A stretch of DNA of 64,000 nucleotides, from the NCBI RefSeq assembly GCF_001988955.1, contig NZ_CP014263.1, positions 868,001 to 932,000 on the forward strand. The letters run 5' to 3'. The first letter of the stretch is position 1. Each line of letters opens with the position of its first letter. Below the pieces are notes generated by a model. That model worked only from the letters and a program-made list of their open reading frames with translations, did no database searches and was not told where the DNA came from. Origin of the DNA: Spirosoma montaniterrae. Lineage in GTDB: Bacteria; Bacteroidota; Bacteroidia; Cytophagales; Spirosomataceae. Positions 34,414 to 42,913 of the stretch are shown piece after piece. Both the position numbers and the translations under genes were made by a program.

Positions 34414-35073
34414 ATGACCAATATACTTATACTCGACGACCACCCGATTGTGGTAAGTGGGCTGGCTCTTTATCTTCAGAATAAAGACGATCTCACGGTG
34501 GTGGGGAAAGTTCACAGTCCGCACGATGCCATACAGTTTCTGCGAACTCAACCTGTAGACGTGCTGGTGAGCGATATGCACCTCGACAGTGACCTGACCG
34601 GCACCGACGTATTGGTACGCATAAAGCAGGCTCACCCCAGCATCAAGGTTGTTTTTTACACGATGATCGAGAAAAACAACGACGTGCGTGAGGCTATTCT
34701 GGCTGGTGCCGAAGGGTACGTTCTGAAAAAATATGACGCCGACGAGGTGTATCGGGCTATCCGAACGGTGCGCCACAATAAGCAGTATTACAGCCCCGAA
34801 CTGGTACATATTCTGGTGCGGGCGTCGTCGGGAGCCGATGCCCGAGACGAAGAACCGCAGGCGTTACGCAACCTCACCAATCGGGAACGCGAGGTGATGG
34901 TGCTGATTGCCCGCGACGTGCCCAACGGCGAAATCGCTCAGAAACTGTCAGTCAGCGAATCGACCATCAACTCGCACCGGGCAAACCTGATGCAGAAGTT
35001 AGACGTTCGCTCAAACGTTGGTATTGCTCACTTTGCCTTTAAATACGGCCTGATTGATTCTACTATAAACTAA
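34414..35073 (+). CDS. LuxR-family response regulator
   Basis: A 219-residue NarL/LuxR-type regulator. The receiver (LILDDHPIVVSGLALYLQNK, Asp in LVSDMHLD, Lys in YVLKKYD) is followed by the HTH (LTNREREVMVLIARDVPNGE, SESTINSHRANLMQKLDV). It is convergent with the 7TM-DISM kinase at 35063-36931, whose 3' end overlaps it by 11 bases; the two very likely form a pair. Confidence 0.9.
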   Translation: MTNILILDDHPIVVSGLALYLQNKDDLTVVGKVHSPHDAIQFLRTQPVDVLVSDMHLDSDLTGTDVLVRIKQAHPSIKVVFYTMIEKNNDVREAILAGAEGYVLKKYDADEVYRAIRTVRHNKQYYSPELVHILVRASSGADARDEEPQALRNLTNREREVMVLIARDVPNGEIAQKLSVSESTINSHRANLMQKLDVRSNVGIAHFAFKYGLIDSTIN

Positions 35074-36931
35074 GCAGCGGCACCCGAATCAGGATACTGG
35101 TGCCTTTGTGTACCAGTTCGTCGGTGGCTACGGCTGCGGTGCCGCCAATGCGCTCGAGTCGTTGCTGAATGTTTGCCCAGCCGCGCCCGCCACTGCTGCC
35201 TTTCTGTGTTTTACTCAGACCAATACCATTATCGCGCATATCTATGGTGAGGTTGTCTTTGTTCACACTGAATCGAATGCTGGCTTCACTGGCCTGCGCG
35301 TGTTTGATGACATTGTTTACCAACTCGACCAGCACTAAGTAAAGCTGAAACTGCACTTTCGGTTTAAGCTGATTCTCGGCACCCGTTACGAGCAGAAAAA
35401 ACTGTGTCTGATGGGTCTGATTCAGGCTTTCAACCAGTTCCTGAAGGGCCACTGCCAGTCCTTTCTGTTCAAATTCTTCGGGCAACAGGTTATTGGCAAT
35501 CTTACGAACTTCGTCGTAGGTGTGCTGCACCATGCGTTCGAGCGGCTCATACAGAGTGTCCTGATTACTGGCTTCGCGCATACCCCGCAGCGACTGGCGG
35601 AGGTTGAGCAGCAGGTTGCCGATATTGTCGTGAATCTCCGAGGCCACACGTTCCCGTTCTTCGGTCAGGCCGCGCATTTCGGCGGCCTCTACCTTCGTCT
35701 CCATGTCGCGCTGAAGCTGGGCTTTCTGCTGTTTTTCTAATCGCATGGCATCGGCTAAGCCTAATGTCAGGAAAATAAACTCGAGTACAGAGCCAAGATT
35801 GATGGTATAGTGTACGTAGAAATCGGCACTGGAAATAGCCCCGGATCGGTTGAGTGAATGAATCAGCCCGCCCAGAAACAGGGCCACGCCCGCAGCCCAG
35901 TAATAGCGGGCGGGCCGGTAGCCGCGATACCAGCCATAGCCACCCAGAAAAACGATGAACGAGCCTACAATAACGCCTACAATGGTGATGACTAAGTTAG
36001 TGGAAACACCGGGCAACCCCAGGAGTGTCAGCAGCCAGCCAGCCACGCTCAAACCAATCAGTCCATAGAGCATCGTCTGCAAACCCGGAGCTACCCGTTT
36101 CAGATTGAGAATTGAACTATAGAATATCAGAAACGTACTGATGGTGATGGTGAAGAATGTAGACAACGAATGTTGGGAGAGCCACGCATTGCCCGGCCAC
36201 AAAAACCGGGCACCCACGCAGTAGCCCCGCGACAGTTCGTAAAGCAGATAAGCTCCGAGGTAAATGCTCAGCAGCCCATATCGTCGTTCGCGGGTGAAGA
36301 GCCAGACCGTTAAGTGATAGAGAAATACCGACAGAAAAATACCGTAGTACAATCCCCAAAGCAGCCCCGACACCTGCGCCGTTTGTATGAAGCGGTCTTC
36401 GCGCCAGAGAAATAGCGGAAACGTAGCCTGCCCAAACGTAGATGCCAGCCGGATGTACACCGTCTGGTCATCGTTGGGGGTTGTGGGCAGATAAAACACG
36501 TAGGTGTGGTACGAAATTTCGCGGCCCCGGTCGCCGAAGCGTTCGCCCCCCTGCTTTCGGATAACCTTCCCGGTACGTTTGGAGACAATATACAGATCGA
36601 TTTCCGAAAAATTGCCGAAGCCGATTTCCAGCAACCACGGTCGGGTCGTAGTGGCCCGGTTGTTGAGATCGAACCGAACCCAGTAGTCAGCGGTTGAAAA
36701 GCCCTCGTTGGGCGTATTCTGGGTGCTGGCTGCAAACCGTTGGCGCACAGTTGGTTGCAGCACGTCGCTGAGCGTTCGGTACTGGTGGGCTGAATCTTCC
36801 AGAATTGCCACCTGCCGACCAATCACATAGCGCGACACCGAGTCAGTGAGTGTGACCTGGGCCTGGGCTATCTGGCTCAGCAACAGCATGAACCAAATAA
36901 CCAGCGGAATGCGCTGAACAGCGAACGACAT
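35063..36931 (-). CDS. 7TM-DISM sensor histidine kinase
   Basis: A 622-residue kinase of the same architecture as the one at 10532: signal peptide (ending QIAQAQ), 7TMR-DISM extracellular domain (about 25-175), seven transmembrane helices (about 185-390; first part LLWGLYYGIFLSVFLYHLTV), coiled coil, HisKA_3 box EIHDNIGN (His about 434) and HATPase with intact DNGIG. The start at 36931 gives the signal peptide; the longer frame is unlikely. The stop region overlaps the response regulator by 11 bases. Confidence 0.9.
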   Translation of the reverse strand: MSFAVQRIPLVIWFMLLLSQIAQAQVTLTDSVSRYVIGRQVAILEDSAHQYRTLSDVLQPTVRQRFAASTQNTPNEGFSTADYWVRFDLNNRATTTRPWLLEIGFGNFSEIDLYIVSKRTGKVIRKQGGERFGDRGREISYHTYVFYLPTTPNDDQTVYIRLASTFGQATFPLFLWREDRFIQTAQVSGLLWGLYYGIFLSVFLYHLTVWLFTRERRYGLLSIYLGAYLLYELSRGYCVGARFLWPGNAWLSQHSLSTFFTITISTFLIFYSSILNLKRVAPGLQTMLYGLIGLSVAGWLLTLLGLPGVSTNLVITIVGVIVGSFIVFLGGYGWYRGYRPARYYWAAGVALFLGGLIHSLNRSGAISSADFYVHYTINLGSVLEFIFLTLGLADAMRLEKQQKAQLQRDMETKVEAAEMRGLTEERERVASEIHDNIGNLLLNLRQSLRGMREASNQDTLYEPLERMVQHTYDEVRKIANNLLPEEFEQKGLAVALQELVESLNQTHQTQFFLLVTGAENQLKPKVQFQLYLVLVELVNNVIKHAQASEASIRFSVNKDNLTIDMRDNGIGLSKTQKGSSGGRGWANIQQRLERIGGTAAVATDELVHKGTSILIRVPLLSL

Positions 36932-36978
36932 GGAATGGAGTGGTTTAGCCGATACCGGTATCTGGTGCAAGTATCGGT

Positions 36979-37009
36979 TGAATGTACGCACGGTGAAATA
37001 GATAATCAA
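36979..37009 (-). promoter_or_regulatory. possible promoter of the 7TM-DISM kinase
   Basis: On the minus strand TTG (37009-37007) and TACATTCA (36986-36979, 6/8 match to TAnnTTTG) are 20 bases apart, about 48 bases upstream of the ATG at 36931. Confidence 0.35.
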
Positions 37010-37202
37010 CCGATTTTTATCATAAATGCAGCCAGTTGATACTCGTGAAATTTGCCAGATGCGATTGGTCAGATTGCTATAAAAATGGCGAAAGATGCTA
37101 TTTCATACGATTGGGTCAGGCGGCAACTTTGTTCCTGAGAAGCGTAAGACTAATCACTGTTATTTGCTTCTATCCACACTATTTAATAGTTACTCGCTGA
37201 TA

Positions 37203-37238
37203 GCGAACGTAATACAGAAGCTTCTGTATTACGTTCGC
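37203..37238. repeat. 36-bp perfect palindrome in a 318-base gap
   Basis: The left half is GCGAACGTAATACAGAAG and the right half is its exact complement, with no loop. It lies between the divergent kinase gene and the 37328 gene. The rest of 37010-37327 shows no gene. The palindrome contains AACGTAA and TTACGTT half-sites, the same as those in the dyad at 4053, but at wider spacing. No T-run follows. Confidence 0.8.
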
Positions 37239-37327
37239 CTACCTGTCCAGTTTTTGGGATTAAGTAGGTGCTAAAGTGATCAACCCTTTGCCTGTAAAGT
37301 AATTGCCGCCCGAATAACTGAAGTCCT

Positions 37328-38584
37328 ATGAAAGCAATTAAACTCACTCTGCTGTTTTACTTTTCGGTATCGACTGGCATGGCTCAAAAAACCAAACCTG
37401 CGATACTTATTAAAGTGGATTCAACGGTGTTGAAAGCCTACGGATTGAGGTTTCAGGGAAATCAGGTTTATTACCGACTATCTCCATCCGCAAAAATGCA
37501 AATGATGCGTTTGCATAGGGTAGAAATTAGCCGGATTAAGTACGCTGACGGAAGAGAAGAGATGATAACAATAAAGCTGCTACCACTCCCCGTGTTGCGT
37601 AGTGCCTACACTCAGCTAATAAAGGAGCCGCCGGGAAGTACTCAAAAAGCAAATAAAGGCCATCAACCTGACCGTATTTATAAAAAAGATAAGAGTATTA
37701 TCGAGTGTAAAATTATTGACATCACACCAACAGAAATAAAGTACGTAGTCATTACAGACCATTCGCAGCGAGTTAGAAGTATCCGACAGAAGGAGATCGA
37801 GAGAATAGAACAAAATACGGTTAAAGACAGTGCTCGTGTAGTTGGTGAAATGCCTCAAAGAACACCAGCCAAAGAGCCTGAAAAAAATAGGTCTCCTGTA
37901 CGGGTTGAAGCACATCGATTAGCACAAAAACAGGATGCCCCTCAGAAGCAAACCGAAGAAGTAACAATGCAGCGGAAAATTCCCAAAAGTGATTATGCGT
38001 ATTCTACATATATACTAGGAATAGAAGCCTCTCAGATGCTTGCTATTGGAGGGTCTCAATGGGCAGATGAACGTAAAGGGTTGGGATTGAAAATGGCTAT
38101 AGGAGGTTTAGTGCAGTATACAAAAAGGCTTAACCGTACCATTGGCTTCGTGGCCGAAGTGGGCTTTACAGAATGGGCTTCTGAATATCGCTTTTCCAGG
38201 GAGACTGACTTGCTTTATGTTTATTCAGTTGGTCTGTCTCGCGCTTCGGTTCGTATCGGCTCCAAATTATATGTTGGGAAAGCCTTTTACGTGTTGCCAA
38301 AAGCTCATATCGAAGGCTTAAGACTTCGCCAGGGAGGGTATGACGGAAAATCTGTAGCTGCACCCGATAGGATACAAAGTACCATTTATTGGGGCGGCTC
38401 AGGAGCGTTTGGTTACGAACATCGTGTTGGTAGTAAAGTCATGGTGGATGCAAGCATTGGTTATAACTATATTGCTAAACCACTGCCATTACTCGACTAC
38501 GCCTATCCTCCCAACGAAGTACTACATCTAATCAGTTTGCGGGTAGGTTTTGGGCTTATATCTTATCGAACACCTAACAGATAA
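37328..38584 (+). CDS. outer-membrane beta-barrel protein, unknown
   Basis: A 418-residue exported protein (signal peptide MKAIKLTLLFYFSVSTGMAQ). The N-terminal half contains two small SH3-like units with the pattern IKVDSTVLKAYGLRFQGNQV and ECKIIDITPTEIKYVVITD; the middle is Lys/Gln-rich linker (about 190-220). The last 200 residues are beta-strand-rich (TIGFVAEVGFTEWASEYRFS, VMVDASIGYNYIA) as in a small barrel. It is more AT-rich than the genes before it and begins the atypical segment. Function unknown. Confidence 0.6.
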   Translation: MKAIKLTLLFYFSVSTGMAQKTKPAILIKVDSTVLKAYGLRFQGNQVYYRLSPSAKMQMMRLHRVEISRIKYADGREEMITIKLLPLPVLRSAYTQLIKEPPGSTQKANKGHQPDRIYKKDKSIIECKIIDITPTEIKYVVITDHSQRVRSIRQKEIERIEQNTVKDSARVVGEMPQRTPAKEPEKNRSPVRVEAHRLAQKQDAPQKQTEEVTMQRKIPKSDYAYSTYILGIEASQMLAIGGSQWADERKGLGLKMAIGGLVQYTKRLNRTIGFVAEVGFTEWASEYRFSRETDLLYVYSVGLSRASVRIGSKLYVGKAFYVLPKAHIEGLRLRQGGYDGKSVAAPDRIQSTIYWGGSGAFGYEHRVGSKVMVDASIGYNYIAKPLPLLDYAYPPNEVLHLISLRVGFGLISYRTPNR

Positions 38585-38597
38585 ACTGCACCGCACC

Positions 38598-40886
38598 ATG
38601 AACCTAAAAACGGCCTTCTCTTTTTTGCTACTATTCATAGTAAACCATAGTTGTAAACAGGTTTATGATGTAGACGTTACGCAGGATACCAGCGAAGCAA
38701 GTCCCTTTCATGTCTTTTTTATTGACCGTAGCCTGAATGATAATCTTGGCGTCATCGTAACCGATACGAATAAACGAGAAATCAATCTTTTTTATGGTGA
38801 TAAGAACTCTAAGGGAAGTTTAGTTAATGTTCGACAAATTGTTACTTACCTGCCAGAACAAAAACTGTTGTTTAGTTTTGAGTTAAATGAAAATCTGTTG
38901 CCCCAAAAAATTACGAGTATAAAAAACGATACTACTATAACTGTACAGTTGAAAAATTACAACCTGAAAACAAACACGGTAGATGTTGAGATTTATGATA
39001 CACAAAATACACTGATTCAAAGCCGTACAGATGTTTCTTGTGGAGAAGCACTTCTGAAATTTAAAGAAGTCAAAAGGCAGTTTGATATTGAAAAAGGGTT
39101 ACGAGTAGCAGCGGGTGAAGGTTCGAATAACGATGACTGTAATACGACCTTAGGGAAGATTTCATATTACGCTGATGGTTTACAATGCCTTTTAGGCTCA
39201 GTTGGCACTGGTCTATCCCTTTTTGCAGCCCCCGTTACGGGTGGTCTTAGTCTTTTTCTAACAGGCGTAGGAGCTGTTTTTACGGCTGCAAATTGCAGTA
39301 GTTTTCATGAGACACGCATGAAGCTGAATAATGGTGAGTGTATAGAACTGGGCCCTTTAAATGGTATACAACAATTGGATGTAAGTACTACTTGCTCTGG
39401 TATTCTATACGACTTTGCTAAGGGTAAAAAAACTCAGGTAATAGTTGGTACTGTTCTGTGCCTAACTGGTATGCTTGATGCTACAGCTAAACTACTAAAG
39501 GAAAAATTCAACCCTCCGGGCCTGCCCAATGATCCTACATTTCCTACATCTAACGTATTCGGCAAGAGTTTTGGCGACCCTAACATTGTAACCTTTGATG
39601 GTAAATCTTATGAGTTTAATGGCGTAGGAGAATTTGTAGCTACTAAATCATCCACCGATAATTTTGAAATACAGGTGCGTCAGGAAGAACTAAAAAGTCG
39701 AACTAGTTCGGGTAGCGTATCTTGGAATACGGGGCTGGCGATTAATACAGGAAACGATAAGTTGTGCTTTTACCCTACCAAATATTTTATCAATCAAACG
39801 CCGTACACCTACTCTTCTTCTATTGATAATGTCTTACAAAGTGGCGGAAGCATTACGGGAGACTCAAAAACGTTTGTGGTTAGTACAGGCAACGGCGATG
39901 TCGTCAAAGTATTTAACCGGGGTGATGCCCTTGATTATTCCATTATTCCAGGAACTCAGCGACAAGGCAAAATGATTGGTATTTTTGGGAATTATGACAA
40001 GCAGACTGACAATGACTTACAGGTTAGAAATGGCACACTGATCAATGGTGCGTATGGATCACTGTACCCCAACTTTACCAATAGCTGGCGAATTGCCCAG
40101 AATCAATCATTATTCGTGTATGATGTGGGCAAAAATACCGATTCTTATACTAACCGCAGTTTTCCGCGTGCTCCACTTGTGATAAGCGCAAGCCAACGTG
40201 CCAGTGCCGAGCGAGTTTGTCGTGATGCAGGTGTGAAAGCCCCATTTTTAGAGGGCTGTATAAACGATGTAGTAGCTACCGGCGATGCCGGAATAGCACA
40301 AAGAGCCAAAGATTTGCAGGAAGAAAGCATAGTTAAAACATTTGACATAAAGTTTGGGCCGAATGATGATAAGAGTTTGTTAAAGCAGGCTTTTAGCAGC
40401 AATCAGTATGGGACAGAATATCTTCTGTGTAATAGTGTAACTTATCCTGCGATCAACAGACCCATTTCTGTAGTTAATGGATTTGAAACAACTATTTATC
40501 TGGCATCTGAAAGCCCGAATATTATCCCATCCGAACTTTCTTTCAATCTTGGCCGCTACGAATGGCACTGGTCTGTGAAAGCATTAAACAGTGTCGGCAG
40601 ATACAGATTTTATGACCCATTATTATATCTTTTTATGGGAATTGATTCGAATATAGCCATATTCGATGGGAAGCTTCATAAAGTTGTTATCCAGTCGGCT
40701 ATTAATTTAGGTGCAAAAACCAGTACGTACAGGGTCTATTTTGATGATATTCTGGTGTCGGAAAATGTAAATTTTACGATACGACGTTATCGACCCCAAG
40801 ATGAACTTCTCGTAAACCATCAAAACGTATCTTTAACAGTCAATAATACTGTGAAGCTCTATCGATGGTCATTCAAAAGTTATTAG
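38598..40886 (+). CDS. lipoprotein with von Willebrand factor D domain
   Basis: A 762-residue lipoprotein from MNLKTAFSFLLLFIVNHSC; the lipobox gives Cys about 19. The start at 38598 gives this signal. After a helical N-terminal region, a hydrophobic patch (about 205-230; LGSVGTGLSLFAAPVTGGLS) precedes the VWD domain (about 330-515) with FGDPNIVTFDGKSYEFNGVG, GKMIGIFGNYDKQTDNDLQV and LYPNFTNSWRI. A Cys-containing unit (ERVCRDAGVKAPFLEGCIND) follows, and then a beta-rich end. VWD domains are extracellular adhesion modules; in bacteria this suggests surface binding. The gene is about 40% GC by eye over sampled lines. Confidence 0.7.
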   Translation: MNLKTAFSFLLLFIVNHSCKQVYDVDVTQDTSEASPFHVFFIDRSLNDNLGVIVTDTNKREINLFYGDKNSKGSLVNVRQIVTYLPEQKLLFSFELNENLLPQKITSIKNDTTITVQLKNYNLKTNTVDVEIYDTQNTLIQSRTDVSCGEALLKFKEVKRQFDIEKGLRVAAGEGSNNDDCNTTLGKISYYADGLQCLLGSVGTGLSLFAAPVTGGLSLFLTGVGAVFTAANCSSFHETRMKLNNGECIELGPLNGIQQLDVSTTCSGILYDFAKGKKTQVIVGTVLCLTGMLDATAKLLKEKFNPPGLPNDPTFPTSNVFGKSFGDPNIVTFDGKSYEFNGVGEFVATKSSTDNFEIQVRQEELKSRTSSGSVSWNTGLAINTGNDKLCFYPTKYFINQTPYTYSSSIDNVLQSGGSITGDSKTFVVSTGNGDVVKVFNRGDALDYSIIPGTQRQGKMIGIFGNYDKQTDNDLQVRNGTLINGAYGSLYPNFTNSWRIAQNQSLFVYDVGKNTDSYTNRSFPRAPLVISASQRASAERVCRDAGVKAPFLEGCINDVVATGDAGIAQRAKDLQEESIVKTFDIKFGPNDDKSLLKQAFSSNQYGTEYLLCNSVTYPAINRPISVVNGFETTIYLASESPNIIPSELSFNLGRYEWHWSVKALNSVGRYRFYDPLLYLFMGIDSNIAIFDGKLHKVVIQSAINLGAKTSTYRVYFDDILVSENVNFTIRRYRPQDELLVNHQNVSLTVNNTVKLYRWSFKSY

Positions 40887-41067
40887 CTGGCAGGGCAGTC
40901 GTAAGCTGATTACTGAGAACAAAAAAACAGTATCTGTTTGGCTGTCTCAGGAATTTAGAAGTAATTGGCAATGCAATTAAGTAGTACGTACATTTTAGCT
41001 GATAATGAACGAGATTCAACTCATTAGAAGCTAACTTTTTCTATCAACTGTGTTTAATTCACACCTT

Positions 41068-42022
41068 ATGGATCTGAAAAGATTTACTCAGAAGCAGGCT
41101 TTAGTTGCCGCTCTTATTACCGTGTCGAGTCACCTGATGGCACAAATTCCAAGCGTTCCGGGCATTACAGGCAATGCCGAAAATCTAACTCGTGAAACTT
41201 CTGACGCTTCCCAGGAATTCTTTGCCAGAGTAAGCCCCGACGGCAAATTTTTACTCTATAACGCTCTTGAAGTATCTTACTCGCTCGGTTTGACCAATGC
41301 AGGACTCGAAGTAAGGACCAACAAAAACTTCCGAATCGTCCGTAAAGAGATTGGTAAGCCTGTTACTAATCCATTGGTGAACAATGCTGCCTATCCTACA
41401 TGGCTACCTAACAATACGGGAGTTATTTTCAGTTACATTAAGCCTGAAAAGCCAGTGATTGTCCGCTCTGACATTAACGGAGTGGGCCTTAATTACATTT
41501 CGCCGGGAGCAATGGGTGAAGACGATGCCGAACCCGTTGTGCTGAAAGATAACTCGAAAATCCTGTTCACTACTCGCATGAGCAATAGCCGGATGATTTG
41601 CTCGATGGACATGAAAGGAGGTAATTATTCGGTTATTACAGAGGGGGGCACATAAGCCTGAACCCTATGAACAACAACCAGATCATTTACAACCTGAAGG
41701 TTGGGAAAACTATTCAGGTGTTTACAATGGATCTGAAAACTGGAGAGAAGACACAGTTAACGTCTGGAGAATATAACAACCGAGATGGCTCTTTCTCCAG
41801 AGATGGTAAATATATTGCCTTCGCCAGCAATCGTGAAAATCCAAAAAAGCAGAACAAACACATCTACGTCATGAAAGCGGACGGTACTGAACTAATTCAG
41901 ATTACTCAGGGAGAAACGGATGAAAGTGATCCGGCATGGGGGATAATGGCATGCTTTTTTTTAGTTCTAATGCTGAAAAGAACTATAATATCTGGAAAGC
42001 TAAGGTGAAGTTTGGAAAATAA
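41068..42022 (+). pseudogene. PD40 beta-propeller (TolB-like) gene with two frameshifts
   Basis: The intended protein starts at MDLKRFTQKQALVAALITV (signal peptide) and has PD40 repeats such as FARVSPDGKFLLYNALEVSY, DGSFSRDGKYIAFASNRENP and a last blade MLFFSSNAEKNYNIWKAKVK. Reading breaks at a G6 tract (41643-41648), where the first part stops at 41655, and again at a G5 tract (41938-41942). Adding one G at each tract restores one open frame of 318 codons plus a stop. It is followed by a strong terminator. Whether this is real decay, phase variation or sequencing error cannot be decided here. Confidence 0.65.
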
Positions 42023-42096
42023 TACAATGAGATTTTAAACAGTGCTCCTCTGGGCAGCCAGTATGTGAATAATAACAAAGTCTGCCCCAGAGTAGG

Positions 42097-42154
42097 ACAA
42101 TCACACTAAGTTAACAATATTTAGTTCATAGCTAACTTAGTGTGATTGTTTTTT
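42097..42154 (+). terminator. terminator after the PD40 gene
   Basis: ACAATCACACTAAGTTA (42097-42113) and its exact complement (42133-42149) form a 17-bp stem followed by a T-run to 42154. It closes the AT-rich segment; 42155-42306 shows no gene. Confidence 0.9.
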
Positions 42155-42306
42155 GAGACTGATGATAGATGCTATAGGAGAAGTGTTTTCATTAATTGAG
42201 CAATATTTCGATGATGGTACTTTGCGCCATTTAGGTTTCATTTGAAAAAACAGCTATAGTTCTATTGGGTATATTTCGAACCCGATATCTCACTGATCCG
42301 CAAAAT

Positions 42307-42810
42307 TTAATTGTTCCGCTTTTTTACAACCAGTTCGCGATAGCCATACGTTGGGTCAGGTTCCCGATCAAATGTTAGTTCGGGCATCACGCCAATGACG
42401 AGTTCGGCTGTCGTATAAATCTTACAGCCTGCTACCAAATGCCCACCGAGAGTCTGTCCAGTTGAGTCAGAAACGGACAAATGCAGATGGCTCCCATTGA
42501 TCGAGAGTGTACCTACCAGTGATACGATTTCAAAATGTCCCTGCCAGTGATTTGATTTTTCCTGATTCGCTAAGCGCAGCGTAACATCGGTCAGGCTACC
42601 AACGCATGTTAACAGCGCACCAGCCCGGATGCCCTCACGCGCAACCAGCCCATCGATCTGCTCTTTCAAATCCTGACCGGGCCTGAGCCGGAAAGAGTAC
42701 GTTTGCATGGTAGCTGCAACGGGTTGCGGAAACGACTGGGCTTGTGCGTCTTCAGTCATCATGTGCCAGATGAGTAAAAATAATAGTGATAAGGCTGGTG
42801 GTCGTGTCAT
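42307..42810 (-). CDS. PPC-domain (DUF296) protein with a signal peptide
   Basis: A 167-residue protein. It begins with a hydrophobic leader (LSLLFLLIWHMMTEDAQAQ), unusual because PPC-domain proteins are generally cytoplasmic DNA-binding or metal-binding proteins. The PPC domain (about 37-160) has MQTYSFRLRPGQDLKEQIDG, ALLTCVGSLTDVTLRLA, NGSHLHLSVSDSTGQTLGGH and a C-terminal ELVIGVMPELTFDREPDP. The GSHLHLS motif is the usual metal site. It is a single gene convergent with the PD40 gene. Confidence 0.75.
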   Translation of the reverse strand: MTRPPALSLLFLLIWHMMTEDAQAQSFPQPVAATMQTYSFRLRPGQDLKEQIDGLVAREGIRAGALLTCVGSLTDVTLRLANQEKSNHWQGHFEIVSLVGTLSINGSHLHLSVSDSTGQTLGGHLVAGCKIYTTAELVIGVMPELTFDREPDPTYGYRELVVKKRNN

Positions 42811-42856
42811 AAGAGTAGGAATAAGCTTAGGCGTGGGAGTAAATCAATGGTAGTTT

Positions 42857-42899
42857 CAACAAAAAAACCGGAAGCGTTGGCCTCCGGTTTTTTTGTTGA
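42857..42899 (-). terminator. terminator after the 42914-44953 gene
   Basis: ACCGGAGGC and GCTTCCGGT-type arms pair around a CAAC-like loop, with A and T runs flanking on both strands. It follows the minus-strand stop at 42914 by 14 bases. Confidence 0.8.
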
Positions 42900-42913
42900 C
42901 AAGTCTGATACGC

